From Pandoraea oxalativorans (GTDB lineage Bacteria > Pseudomonadota > Gammaproteobacteria > Burkholderiales > Burkholderiaceae), in NCBI RefSeq assembly GCF_000972785.3, contig NZ_CP011253.3, positions 2,480,001-2,544,000 of the forward strand: a stretch of DNA of 64,000 nt, written 5' to 3'. The stretch's first letter is position 1. Every line of letters begins with the position of its first letter. A model generated the notes under the pieces. That model saw only the letters and a list, made by a program, of their open reading frames with translations. It did not search any database and was not told where the DNA came from. The position numbers were made by a program, and so were the translations under genes. Positions 18,016-26,969 of the stretch are shown piece by piece.

Positions 18016-20320
18016 GGCGGCGCTCCAGCAACACCGGCACGGACTTGGATGTCGGGGTGCCTGCGCCGTCGGCGACGGCGTCGAGCGGCACGAGCCCGTT
18101 CGTCTCCGGGTAGTACGCGGCGATGCTGCCGCGCGGAATGTCGTAGGCGACCAGCAGGAAGTCGTCCGCGCGCCGGGCGATGCCGTCGTTCCATACGCCG
18201 ATGAGGTCGATCCGCTCGCCTGCGCGCAGACCGCGTGCATCCAGATCCTCGATGTTCGCGAAGACGACGCGACGCTGACCGAAGACGCCCCGATACCGGT
18301 CGTTCAGCCCGTAGATCGTGGTGTTGTACTGATCGTGCGAGCGGATGGTGGCGAGTTGCAACACGTCTGCGCCGCGATCCCCCGCCTGTTTGCGGGCGAC
18401 GTCGATGGGCAACTCGGCGGGGAGCGGGTGCGTGGTGAAGTTCGCGCGGCCGTTGGCGGTGAGCCATTGGCGCTCCGACGGCGGCACCGATAGGCGGAAG
18501 CCGCCCGGATGGCGCACGCGGCGGTTGAAGTCGGCGAAGTCGTCGAACGTGGCGGCAATGGCGTCGCGAATGCGGTCGTAGTCTTCGGTGTACCAATGCC
18601 AGTCGTCATGGCCACCGACGGCGCGGCCCATCGTCGCCTGCGCCATGCCCGCGACAATGGCGGGCTCCGAGCGCAAATGCGCCGACGCCGGGGCGTTGAT
18701 GCCGTACGACAGGTGCACCATGCTCATCGAATCTTCGACGCTCACGCCTTGCACTGCACCGTTCTGCCTATCGATTTCCGTGCGGCCGAGACACGGCAGG
18801 ATCAGTGCGTCGCGACCGTGCACCAGATGGCTGCGGTTGAGTTTCGTCGCCACATGCACGGTCAGGTCGCACTGACGCAGACCTTCCCACGTGCGTGGCG
18901 TATCGGGCGTGGCCATCGCGAAATTGCCGCCCATCGCGATGAAGACCCGGATCTGTCCGGCGAGCATTGCCGAGATCGTGTCGACGACGCCCAGGCCTTC
19001 GCGGCGCGGTGGCGCGAAGTCGAAGACCTGCCCGATCCGGTCGAGGAATGCGGCCGTCGGCTTCTCGTTGATGCCGACGGTGCGGTCGCCCTGGACGTTG
19101 CTGTGACCGCGCACGGGGCAGAGCCCTGCGCCCGGACGGCCGATGTTGCCGCGCAGGAGCATGAGGTTGACGATCATCTGGATCGTTGCCACCGCCTGCT
19201 TGTGTTGCGTGATGCCCATGCCCCAGGTCGCGATGACCCGCTCGCCGCGCAGATAAACGTCTGCAATCTGGCACATCTGCGCCTGCGACACGCCGGACGC
19301 GCGTTCAAGGTCATCCCAGCGCTCGGCGCGCACGTCGGCGGCGAAGCCGTCGAAGCCGTGCGTGTGTTCGGCGATGAAGGCGTCGTCGAGCAGGGCGGGG
19401 TCGCCGTTGGCGCGGGCCTCGGCATCACGCGCCAGCACGTGTTTGATGACGCCCTTCACGAAAGCGAAGTCGCCGCCGCTCGCCGGCGTGACATAGTGGC
19501 CGCTGATGGCCGTGCCGCCCATGCTCAGCATTTCCCCCGCACTTTGCGGGTCCGCGAAGCGCTCGAGGCCGCGCTCATGCAACAGGTTGATCGAGACGAT
19601 GGTCGCGCCGCGTTTGGCCGCTTCGCGCAACTCGCCGAGCATGCGCGGATGGTTGGTGCCCGGGTTTTGCCCGAACAACAGCAACGTATCGGCCTGTTCG
19701 AAGTCTTCGAGCGTCACCGTGCCTTTGCCCAGACCGACGACCGGGGGCAACCCCACGCTGGTCGGCTCATGACACATATTCGAACAATCGGGGAAGTTGT
19801 TCGTGCCGTACCGACGCACAAACAGTTGATATAGGAATGCCGCTTCGTTGCTCGTGCGTCCCGAGGTGTAGAACGCCGCCTGGTCGGGGTCGGGCAACGC
19901 ACGCAGATGCTCGCCGATCATGGCGAACGCGGCATCCCATTCGATGGGCAGATAGCGATCGGTGGCGGCGTCGTAGCGCATCGGATGCGTGAGGCGGCCG
20001 TAACCTTCAAGCGTGTAGTCGTCGAGTTCGAGCAACTCGGTGACGGTGTGCGCGGCGAAGAACTCGGGCGTCACCCGGCGCTTGGTCGCTTCGGCCGCGA
20101 CGGCCTTTGCGCCGTTTTCACAGAATTCGAAGGTCGACGCATGCTCGCGGTCCGGCCAGGCGCAGCCGGGGCAATCGAAGCCGCTGGGCTGGTTCGCGCT
20201 GAGTAGCGTGCGCGCGCCTTTGAGCGGGATGCCTTGCGTGACGAGTTGGATGGCGACGTTCTTGAGCGCGCCCCAACCGCCGGCAGGGCGGTCGTACGGG
20301 GCAATTTTCGGGGCAGACAT
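18008..20320 (-). CDS. FdhF/YdeP-type molybdopterin oxidoreductase
   Basis: A 770-residue protein of the YdeP branch of formate-dehydrogenase-like molybdo-enzymes. N-terminal cysteines for an Fe-S cluster are in FDCPGCAWPD and EFCENGAKA, the cofactor pocket motif NMCHEPTSVG follows, then LLLFGQNPGTNHPRML. The C-terminal molydopterin dinucleotide-binding domain carries TIRSHDQYNTTIYG. These proteins are usually annotated as formate dehydrogenase H-like, but their substrate is unknown. ATG 20320 gives the family start MSAPKIAPYDRPAGGW; the longer frame to 20434 runs into regulatory DNA. It is divergent from fdsR, sharing a 235-base control region with it, which ties it to formate control. Confidence 0.88.
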   Translation of the reverse strand: MSAPKIAPYDRPAGGWGALKNVAIQLVTQGIPLKGARTLLSANQPSGFDCPGCAWPDREHASTFEFCENGAKAVAAEATKRRVTPEFFAAHTVTELLELDDYTLEGYGRLTHPMRYDAATDRYLPIEWDAAFAMIGEHLRALPDPDQAAFYTSGRTSNEAAFLYQLFVRRYGTNNFPDCSNMCHEPTSVGLPPVVGLGKGTVTLEDFEQADTLLLFGQNPGTNHPRMLGELREAAKRGATIVSINLLHERGLERFADPQSAGEMLSMGGTAISGHYVTPASGGDFAFVKGVIKHVLARDAEARANGDPALLDDAFIAEHTHGFDGFAADVRAERWDDLERASGVSQAQMCQIADVYLRGERVIATWGMGITQHKQAVATIQMIVNLMLLRGNIGRPGAGLCPVRGHSNVQGDRTVGINEKPTAAFLDRIGQVFDFAPPRREGLGVVDTISAMLAGQIRVFIAMGGNFAMATPDTPRTWEGLRQCDLTVHVATKLNRSHLVHGRDALILPCLGRTEIDRQNGAVQGVSVEDSMSMVHLSYGINAPASAHLRSEPAIVAGMAQATMGRAVGGHDDWHWYTEDYDRIRDAIAATFDDFADFNRRVRHPGGFRLSVPPSERQWLTANGRANFTTHPLPAELPIDVARKQAGDRGADVLQLATIRSHDQYNTTIYGLNDRYRGVFGQRRVVFANIEDLDARGLRAGERIDLIGVWNDGIARRADDFLLVAYDIPRGSIAAYYPETNGLVPLDAVADGAGTPTSKSVPVLLERRLG

Positions 20321-20510
20321 GGCGCGTGTTCGGGCAAGAGTGACCGGCGCATTGCGCCAACTTCGGGGGAGCGCAACGTCCAGAGGAAAACGGTTGACGT
20401 AAAATAGGCAAATTGATGCATAATTGCGAGACATTTCGCCCGCAACTTCGCGCGAATGTCGAGCGGGTAATGCCCGTTAGATCGACGTTTGTAGGCATGG
20501 TATCAGGATT

Positions 20511-20532
20511 TTGCATAAATTGATTTATGCAA
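20511..20532. promoter_or_regulatory. Perfect 10-bp inverted repeat in the fdsR divergent promoter
   Basis: The arms ttgcataaat (20511-20520) and atttatgcaa (20523-20532) are perfect inverted repeats separated by two bases, in an AT-rich patch 24 bases before fdsR. A related half-site, tgcataa, lies at 20417-20423 nearer the divergent oxidoreductase gene. Position and symmetry suggest the operator of the FdsR-like regulator. Confidence 0.6.
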
Positions 20533-20555
20533 TTAATAGCATATAAGGTGAGCTC

Positions 20556-21629
20556 ATGAAGCGTATCTCAATTGCCCCGCAACTTCGTTTTCGCCATGAC
20601 GGCAACGACCTGCCGCTCGACAAGGTGTTGTCGCTGCTCACGGAGGTGCAGGCGCACGGCAACTTGCAGGCCGCCAGTCAGGTGCTGGGGCAGTCGTACC
20701 GTGGCGCATGGGGGCACGTGAAGGAAGTGGAGTCGCTCATGGGTGCGCCGTTGCTCACGATGGCGCGCGGGCGCGGCGCCGTGCTTACGCCGCTCGCGCA
20801 GCGATTGCTCTGGGGGCAGAAGCGCCTGCAGGCAAGGCTCGGGCCGTTGCTGGAGACGATGGCATCCGAATTGCAGACCGAACTCGACGATTTGTTGCTT
20901 CAGGAAACCGGCCAGTTGCGGCTTTTCGCGAGTCACGGTCTGGCGGTGGCGGCGCTGGTCGATTTCGCGGGACGTGCGGGGTTGCCCATCGACGTCAGCT
21001 ATCGCGGCAGCATTGAAGCGATTGCCGCGCTGGCCAAGCACGAATGCGAAGTCGCGAGCTTTCACGTGCCGATTGGCGCGCTCGCCGAGCCGGTGCTCGA
21101 GCAGTACATGCCGCTGCTCAAGGGCAAGTCGTATCGCGTGGTGGATGTGGCGTCGCGGCGTCTCGGTTTGCTCGTAGCGCGCGGCAACCCGCTCGGCATC
21201 AGGACACTGGCCGATCTGCCGCGCACGGGCGCGCGCTTCGCGAACCGCGAGCGCGGGTCAGGTACGCGCATCATTTACGACCTGCTGCTGGCGCAGGACG
21301 GCATCGATCCCGCGACCGTGGCCGGTGCCGAGAACATCGAATTCACACATGCCGCCGTCGCCGCCTATATCGCCAGCGGACGCGCCGACGCGGGTCTCGC
21401 CATCGAAGCTGCCGCGAATCAGTTCGGCCTCGATTTCATCCCGATCCTCACGGAGCGTTACTGCCTGATGTTCCCTGAGAGTGGCGGCGAGTCCCCGCAT
21501 CTTCAGGCTTTGCTTGAGATTCTTCAGAGCGGCGAATACCGGCAGGCCGTTCACGCCATCCCGGGCTACAGCGAAGGGGCGACGGGGTTGGTGGCGTCGC
21601 TGTCCGAAGCGTTTCCGTCGTTGGGGTAA
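20556..21629 (+). CDS. fdsR: FdsR-like regulator: ModE/LysR-type HTH plus substrate-binding domain
   Basis: A 357-residue regulator. Residues 1-115 form a winged-helix domain of ModE type (LLTEVQAHGNLQAASQVLGQSYRGAWGHV, where the second helix recognises DNA). Residues about 130-350 form a periplasmic-binding-protein-like sensor domain (DVSYRGSIEAIAALAKHE, RFANRERGSGTRIIYDLLL, AAVAAYIASGRADAGLAIEA). In Cupriavidus, fdsR lies beside the fds operon and controls it. Here it is immediately upstream of fdsG on the same strand and divergent from the YdeP-type gene. The ligand could be formate or molybdate; this is not shown by sequence. AAGGTGAG precedes the ATG. Confidence 0.82.
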   Translation: MKRISIAPQLRFRHDGNDLPLDKVLSLLTEVQAHGNLQAASQVLGQSYRGAWGHVKEVESLMGAPLLTMARGRGAVLTPLAQRLLWGQKRLQARLGPLLETMASELQTELDDLLLQETGQLRLFASHGLAVAALVDFAGRAGLPIDVSYRGSIEAIAALAKHECEVASFHVPIGALAEPVLEQYMPLLKGKSYRVVDVASRRLGLLVARGNPLGIRTLADLPRTGARFANRERGSGTRIIYDLLLAQDGIDPATVAGAENIEFTHAAVAAYIASGRADAGLAIEAAANQFGLDFIPILTERYCLMFPESGGESPHLQALLEILQSGEYRQAVHAIPGYSEGATGLVASLSEAFPSLG

Positions 21630-21889
21630 TGTTTTCCATGTGTATTTTTATGCATATATGGTGCGGGACGTTTTTCAATGACCGAGGCCCGGCCCGCATG
21701 GGCTGGATGTCTGCATCATGCTGCGATGCAGCGCGAATGCTCGCGTGAGGATATCGGTATTTGCACGAGGCTTGTTGGGGCGGAGCGTTTGGTCTACTGT
21801 CATAAGGACTGAGCCCCCAAAAGACTTATCGTCATCATATGCAATGAAGAACATATGAGATGAGGTCTTGCCCCAGGAGACAATTCGAG
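21630..21889 (+). promoter_or_regulatory. Control region of the fds operon
   Basis: 260 bases between fdsR and fdsG. Two AT-rich patches recall the fdsR operator: ttatgcat at about 21648-21655 and catatgcaat at about 21836-21845, the latter paired with another catatg at 21852. The ribosome site AGGAGA lies nine bases before the fdsG ATG. No clear -35/-10 pair stands out, as expected for an activator-dependent promoter. Confidence 0.5.
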
Positions 21890-22372
21890 ATGGTGCCCAC
21901 ACCTCATGCGACGCTCGCGTCGCTGCTGGCTCGCCACGCCGGCCGCGCACACGAGTTGTTGCCGTTGCTGCATGCCTTGCAGGACACGGAAGGCTATGTC
22001 GATCCCGCCCACGTGCCGGCCATCGCTGCCGCGCTGAACCTCTCGCGTGCCGAAGTCCACGGCGTCATCACCTTCTATCACCACTTTCGCAGCGCGCCGC
22101 CACCGTCGACCGTCGTACAGGTCTGCCGGGCGGAAGCCTGTCGCAGTCGCGACGGCGAAGCGCTCGTCGCCCATGTGCAAGCCCGTACCGGCGCGCACAT
22201 CGATGGCGACGCATGTCATGGCGTGGGTGTCGAATCGGTCTACTGCCTTGGTCAATGTGCGTTGTCGCCTGCCGTGACGATCAATGGCGAATTGCATGCG
22301 CGCGTCAGTCCGGCGCGTTTCGACGTGCTGCTCGCCGATGCCGTTGCCAGCAAGGAGGGTCGTCATGACTGA
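21890..22372 (+). CDS. fdsG: NAD-dependent formate dehydrogenase gamma subunit
   Basis: A 160-residue thioredoxin-like [2Fe-2S] subunit, homologous to NuoE. The N-terminal helical part (LASLLARHAGRAHELLPLLHALQD) is followed by the cluster ligands in VCRAEACRS and YCLGQCALSPAV. It belongs to the soluble cytoplasmic FdsABG complex that oxidises formate to CO2 and reduces NAD+. It starts at ATG 21890 with AGGAGA upstream. It overlaps fdsB by 8 bases (ATGACTGA). Confidence 0.93.
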   Translation: MVPTPHATLASLLARHAGRAHELLPLLHALQDTEGYVDPAHVPAIAAALNLSRAEVHGVITFYHHFRSAPPPSTVVQVCRAEACRSRDGEALVAHVQARTGAHIDGDACHGVGVESVYCLGQCALSPAVTINGELHARVSPARFDVLLADAVASKEGRHD

Positions 22373-23999
22373 GACGGCGAAGTCTTTCCGTATCTACATT
22401 CCGCGTGACTCCGCCGCGCTCGCGCTCGGCGCAGATAGGGTTGCGGCGGCGGTGGCTGCCGAGGCGACCCGGCGTGGCGTTGCCATCGATATCGTTCGCA
22501 ATGGCTCGCGGGGCCTGTTCTGGCTGGAGCCGCTCGTCGAGGTGGCGACGCCTGCGGGACGCGTGGGATACAGCAACGTGCGGCCGTCGCAGGTCGCAGC
22601 GCTGTTCGACGGCGGTTGGCCCGCATGCGCGGCGAAAGATGCGGAGCGCGATGTCTCGCACGAAAATCCCGACGGAAGCTGGGATGCGGCCATGCCCGCC
22701 TGCGTGGGGCGCGTCGAGGCGATTCCGTATCTGGTGCGTCAGCAACGATTGACGTTCGCCCGCGTGGGCGTGACCGACCCGCTGGACCCGGCCGACTACG
22801 AGGCGCACGGCGGCCTCGCGGGGCTTCGCGCCTGTCTTGCGCTCGACGCCGAGGCGGCCTGTCAGACGGTGCTCGACTCGGGGCTGCGCGGACGCGGCGG
22901 TGCGGCATTCCCGGCAGGCATCAAGTGGCGCACGGTAAGTCGCGCGCAGTCCGTGCAGAAGTACGTCGTGTGCAATGCGGACGAAGGCGACTCCGGTACG
23001 TTCGCCGACCGCCTCATCATGGAAAGCGATCCGTTCGTGCTTATCGAAGGGATGATGATCGCGGCGCTGAGCGTGGGCGCGAGCGAAGGCATCGTCTACG
23101 TGCGCAGCGAATATCCGCACGCCATTGCGGCACTGGAGGCGGCGATGGCCGTAGCGCGCCGTGAGGGCTGGCTCGGGCCGGATGTCCTCGGCTCCGGACG
23201 CGCCTGCGAATTGCGTGTGGCGAAGGCCGCTGGCGCTTATATCTGCGGCGAGGAAACGGCGCTGCTCGAAAGCCTCGAAGGCAAGCGCGGCGTGGTGCGT
23301 GCCAAGCCGCCGATCCCCGCGCTGTCCGGTCTTTTCGGACAACCCACGCTCATCAACAACGTGATCACGCTGGCGAGCGTGCCGTTCATCTTCGCGCATG
23401 GGGCGCAGACCTATCGCGAGTACGGCATGGGCCGGTCGCAGGGCACGCTGCCGGTGCAACTGGCGGGCAACATCCGTCGCGGCGGGCTGGTGGAACTGGC
23501 ATTCGGTGTGACGTTGCGCACGCTGCTCGACGACTTCGGTGGTGGCACGGCGAGCGGGCGTCCCGCGAAGGCCATCCAGGTCGGCGGGCCGCTCGGCGCT
23601 TATCTGCCCGAGGCGCAATGGGACGTGCCGATGGACTACGAGGCCTACGCGGCATTAGGTGCTGTGGTGGGGCATGGCGGTGTTGTGGTCCACGACGACA
23701 CGGCCGACATGGCCGGACTGGCGAGCTATGCGATGGAATTTTGCGCGCTCGAATCGTGCGGCAAATGCACGCCGTGCCGTATCGGGTCGACGCGGGGCGT
23801 CGAGGTGATCGAGCGGATCCGGCGCGGGGATACGTCCGCGCGTCAGGTGAAGCTGCTGCACGACCTTTGCGACACGATGGTGTCCGGCTCACTCTGCGCG
23901 ATGGGCGGCATGACGCCGTTCCCCGTGCGCTCCGCACTCGAACACTTCCCGGCGGACTTCGGTCTGCCCGACGGCGCCGGATGCGCCGAAGCCGCCTGA
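22365..23999 (+). CDS. fdsB: NAD-dependent formate dehydrogenase beta subunit
   Basis: A 544-residue NuoF-like subunit. The N-terminal thioredoxin-like part (1-120) is followed by the NADH/FMN domain with SGLRGRGGAAFPAGIKW and CNADEGDSGTFADRL, then the SLBB-like part. The [4Fe-4S] motif CALESCGKCTPCRIGSTRG is near residue 465. It passes electrons from the FdsA iron-sulfur chain via FMN to NAD+. The length fits the Cupriavidus-type protein. It starts within the end of fdsG, so translation is coupled, and it is followed by fdsA after 45 bases. Confidence 0.94.
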   Translation: MTETAKSFRIYIPRDSAALALGADRVAAAVAAEATRRGVAIDIVRNGSRGLFWLEPLVEVATPAGRVGYSNVRPSQVAALFDGGWPACAAKDAERDVSHENPDGSWDAAMPACVGRVEAIPYLVRQQRLTFARVGVTDPLDPADYEAHGGLAGLRACLALDAEAACQTVLDSGLRGRGGAAFPAGIKWRTVSRAQSVQKYVVCNADEGDSGTFADRLIMESDPFVLIEGMMIAALSVGASEGIVYVRSEYPHAIAALEAAMAVARREGWLGPDVLGSGRACELRVAKAAGAYICGEETALLESLEGKRGVVRAKPPIPALSGLFGQPTLINNVITLASVPFIFAHGAQTYREYGMGRSQGTLPVQLAGNIRRGGLVELAFGVTLRTLLDDFGGGTASGRPAKAIQVGGPLGAYLPEAQWDVPMDYEAYAALGAVVGHGGVVVHDDTADMAGLASYAMEFCALESCGKCTPCRIGSTRGVEVIERIRRGDTSARQVKLLHDLCDTMVSGSLCAMGGMTPFPVRSALEHFPADFGLPDGAGCAEAA

Positions 24000-24044
24000 C
24001 ACGTCAAGGTCCGAAGCCTGCACGTCTGAATGGGAGAACGACAC

Positions 24045-26930
24045 ATGATCCATCCGAATGCACAAGTCGTGCCGGGCTACGGTCCGGACATGGGCACGCC
24101 GCGGCGTGAGAGCGAAGTCGAGGTCACGCTGGAGATCGACGGTCTGAGCGTGACGGTTCCGGCCGGCACCTCGATCATGCGCGCCGCAGCGGGCAACGAC
24201 GTCAACATCCCCAAGCTCTGTGCGACAGATTCGCTCGAACCGTTCGGGTCGTGCCGCCTGTGTCTGGTCGAGATCGAAGGGCGGCGCGGTTTCCCCGCCT
24301 CGTGCACGACGCCCGTCGAACCTGGCATGAAGGTACGCACCCAATCACCGAAGTTGCAGGACCTGCGGCGCAACGTGATGGAGCTTTACATCTCCGATCA
24401 CCCGCTGGACTGCCTGACGTGCGCGGCCAACGGCGATTGCGAGTTGCAGGACATGGCCGGTGTGACCGGACTGCGCGAAGTCCGCTACGGCTTCGAGGGC
24501 GATAACCACATTCACAGCGCGAAGGACGAGTCCAATCCGTACTTCACCTACGACCCATCGAAATGCATCGTGTGCAACCGATGCGTACGGGCTTGCGAGG
24601 AGACGCAGGGTACCTTCGCGCTGACGATCTCCGGGCGTGGCTTCGAGGCACGCGTCTCGGCCGGGCAGGATCAGCCGTTTATGGACTCGGAGTGCGTGTC
24701 GTGCGGCGCTTGCGTGGCGGCATGCCCGACGGCCACGCTGCAGGAAAAGACCATCGTCGAGATGGGGCAGCCCGAGCACGCGGTCGTGACGACGTGCGCG
24801 TACTGCGGCGTCGGCTGCGCGTTCAAGGCGGAGATGAAGGGCGGCGAGGTCGTGCGCATGACCCCGTACAAGGACGGTCTCGCGAACGAAGGCCATGCCT
24901 GCGTGAAGGGCCGCTTCGCCTGGGGCTACGCCACACACAAGGAGCGCATCACCAAGCCGATGATCCGCAGCAAGATCACCGATCCGTGGCGCGAAGTGTC
25001 GTGGGACGAGGCGCTCGACTACGCAGCGTCGGAGTTCCGTCGGCTGCAGGCGAAGTACGGTGTCGACGCCATTGGCGGCATTACGTCGTCGCGCTGCACG
25101 AACGAAGAGACGTATCTGGTGCAGAAGCTCGTGCGGGCTGCCTTCGGCAATAACAACGTGGATACCTGCGCGCGCGTCTGTCATTCGCCGACAGGCTACG
25201 GACTGAAGCAGACGCTCGGCGAGTCCGCCGGTACCCAGACCTTCAAGTCGGTCGAACACGCCGACGTGATTCTCGTGATGGGCGCGAACCCGACGGACGG
25301 GCATCCTGTGTTCGCCTCGCGACTCAAGCGTCGTGTGCGCGAGGGGGCGAAGCTCATCGTGATCGATCCGCGTCGCATCGACATCGTCGACGGACCGCAC
25401 GTGAAGGCGGCATTCCATTTGCCGCTGCGTCCCGGTACCAACGTGGCGATGGTCAATGCGCTGGCGCACGTGATCGTCACCGAGGGACTGCTCGCCGAGG
25501 CGTTCATTGCCGAGCGGTGCGAAGACCGCGCGTTTGCGCAGTGGCGCGATTTCGTGGCGCTGCCGGAGAATTCGCCCGAGGCGGTGTCCGTGGTGACGGG
25601 CGTGCCTGCCGAGCAGATTCGCGGTGCTGCGCGCTTGTACGCGACGGGCGGCAACGCGGCGATCTACTACGGGCTGGGCGTCACTGAGCACGCGCAGGGC
25701 TCGACCACGGTCATGGGCATCGCAAACCTGGCGATGGCGACGGGTAACGTCGGGCGCGAAGGGGTCGGTGTGAACCCGTTGCGCGGACAGAACAACGTGC
25801 AGGGCTCGTGCGACATGGGCTCGTTCCCGCACGAATTGCCCGGCTACCGGCATGTGTCCGATACGGTGGTGCGCGAGGAGTTCGAAGCCGCATGGGGCGT
25901 GACGTTGCAGGCCGAGCCGGGGCTGCGGATCCCGAACATGTTCGATGCGGCCATCCACGGCAGCTTCAAGGGACTTTACTGTCAAGGCGAGGACATCGTG
26001 CAGTCCGACCCCAACACGCAGCACGTGGCGGCGGCGATGGAGGCCATGGAGTGCATCGTCGTGCAGGACATCTTCCTGAACGAGACCGCCAAGTATGCAC
26101 ACGTGCTGTTGCCGGGCACGACGTTCCTCGAAAAGGACGGTACGTTCACCAACGCCGAGCGACGCATTTCGCGCGTGCGCCGGGTGATGGCGCCGTTGCC
26201 GGGCATGGCCGACTGGGAAGTCACCATCGCGCTGGCCAGGCGGCTCGGCTACGACATGCCTTATGCGCACCCGTCCGAGATCATGGACGAGATCGCGCGG
26301 CTCACGCCGACGTTCCATGGCGTGAGTTATGCGCGTCTGGACGAAGCGGGCAGCCTGCAATGGCCGTGCAACGACGAGGCGCCCGACGGCACGCCGATCA
26401 TGCACGTCGACGCCTTTGTGCGCGGCAAGGGGCGCTTCATCATCACGCGTTACGTGCCGACGGACGAGAAGGTCACACCGCGCTATCCGCTGCTGCTCAC
26501 CACGGGACGCATCCTCTCGCAATACAATGTCGGAGCGCAGACGCGCCGCACGCACAACGTTCACTGGCACGACGAAGATCGGCTCGAAATCCACCCGCAC
26601 GATGCGCAGGAGCGGGGTATCAAGGATGACGACTGGGTCGGCATCCGAAGCCGGGCGGGCGAGACCGTGCTGCGCGCGGTGCTCAGCGAACGTATGCAAC
26701 CCGGCGTGGTTTACACGACGTTCCATTTCCCTGAATCGGGCGCGAACGTCATCACGACGGATAACTCGGACTGGGCAACGAATTGCCCGGAATACAAGGT
26801 GACGGCCGTGCAGGTCCTGCCAGTGGTGCAGCCCTCGGCATGGCAGGCCCAGTATTCGTCCTTCAACCGCACGCAGCTCGAACTGCTCGATGCGGCCCGC
26901 AACCCTGCCGAACCGGTGCCGGCGAAGTAG
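24045..26930 (+). CDS. fdsA: NAD-dependent formate dehydrogenase alpha subunit
   Basis: A 961-residue catalytic subunit, the expected length. In order it has: an N-terminal [2Fe-2S] domain (CATDSLEPFGSCRLCLVEIEG ... ASC); a His/Cys3 [4Fe-4S] site (DHPLDCLTCAANGDC); two ferredoxin-like clusters (CIVCNRCVRACEE and CVSCGACVAACPT); and the Mo-bis-MGD core with its own cluster (CAYCGVGCAFK). The active-site segment DTCARVCHSPTGYGL carries the Mo-ligand Cys and catalytic His/Arg. Formate is oxidised here. ATG 24045 has GGGAGAA upstream; an in-frame ATG at 24030 would overlap that site. A long open frame on the opposite strand is a composition artefact. Confidence 0.95.
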   Translation: MIHPNAQVVPGYGPDMGTPRRESEVEVTLEIDGLSVTVPAGTSIMRAAAGNDVNIPKLCATDSLEPFGSCRLCLVEIEGRRGFPASCTTPVEPGMKVRTQSPKLQDLRRNVMELYISDHPLDCLTCAANGDCELQDMAGVTGLREVRYGFEGDNHIHSAKDESNPYFTYDPSKCIVCNRCVRACEETQGTFALTISGRGFEARVSAGQDQPFMDSECVSCGACVAACPTATLQEKTIVEMGQPEHAVVTTCAYCGVGCAFKAEMKGGEVVRMTPYKDGLANEGHACVKGRFAWGYATHKERITKPMIRSKITDPWREVSWDEALDYAASEFRRLQAKYGVDAIGGITSSRCTNEETYLVQKLVRAAFGNNNVDTCARVCHSPTGYGLKQTLGESAGTQTFKSVEHADVILVMGANPTDGHPVFASRLKRRVREGAKLIVIDPRRIDIVDGPHVKAAFHLPLRPGTNVAMVNALAHVIVTEGLLAEAFIAERCEDRAFAQWRDFVALPENSPEAVSVVTGVPAEQIRGAARLYATGGNAAIYYGLGVTEHAQGSTTVMGIANLAMATGNVGREGVGVNPLRGQNNVQGSCDMGSFPHELPGYRHVSDTVVREEFEAAWGVTLQAEPGLRIPNMFDAAIHGSFKGLYCQGEDIVQSDPNTQHVAAAMEAMECIVVQDIFLNETAKYAHVLLPGTTFLEKDGTFTNAERRISRVRRVMAPLPGMADWEVTIALARRLGYDMPYAHPSEIMDEIARLTPTFHGVSYARLDEAGSLQWPCNDEAPDGTPIMHVDAFVRGKGRFIITRYVPTDEKVTPRYPLLLTTGRILSQYNVGAQTRRTHNVHWHDEDRLEIHPHDAQERGIKDDDWVGIRSRAGETVLRAVLSERMQPGVVYTTFHFPESGANVITTDNSDWATNCPEYKVTAVQVLPVVQPSAWQAQYSSFNRTQLELLDAARNPAEPVPAK

Positions 26931-26969
26931 GGCGCGAACCCTGGAATGACCTGGAGTCAGTGTTTGACG

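Noticed and set aside
24345..26726. A 793-codon open frame on the strand opposite fdsA
   Set aside because: It is an artefact of high GC at third positions: Arg/His-rich composition, no ribosome site and no domain, while fdsA on the other strand has all expected motifs.
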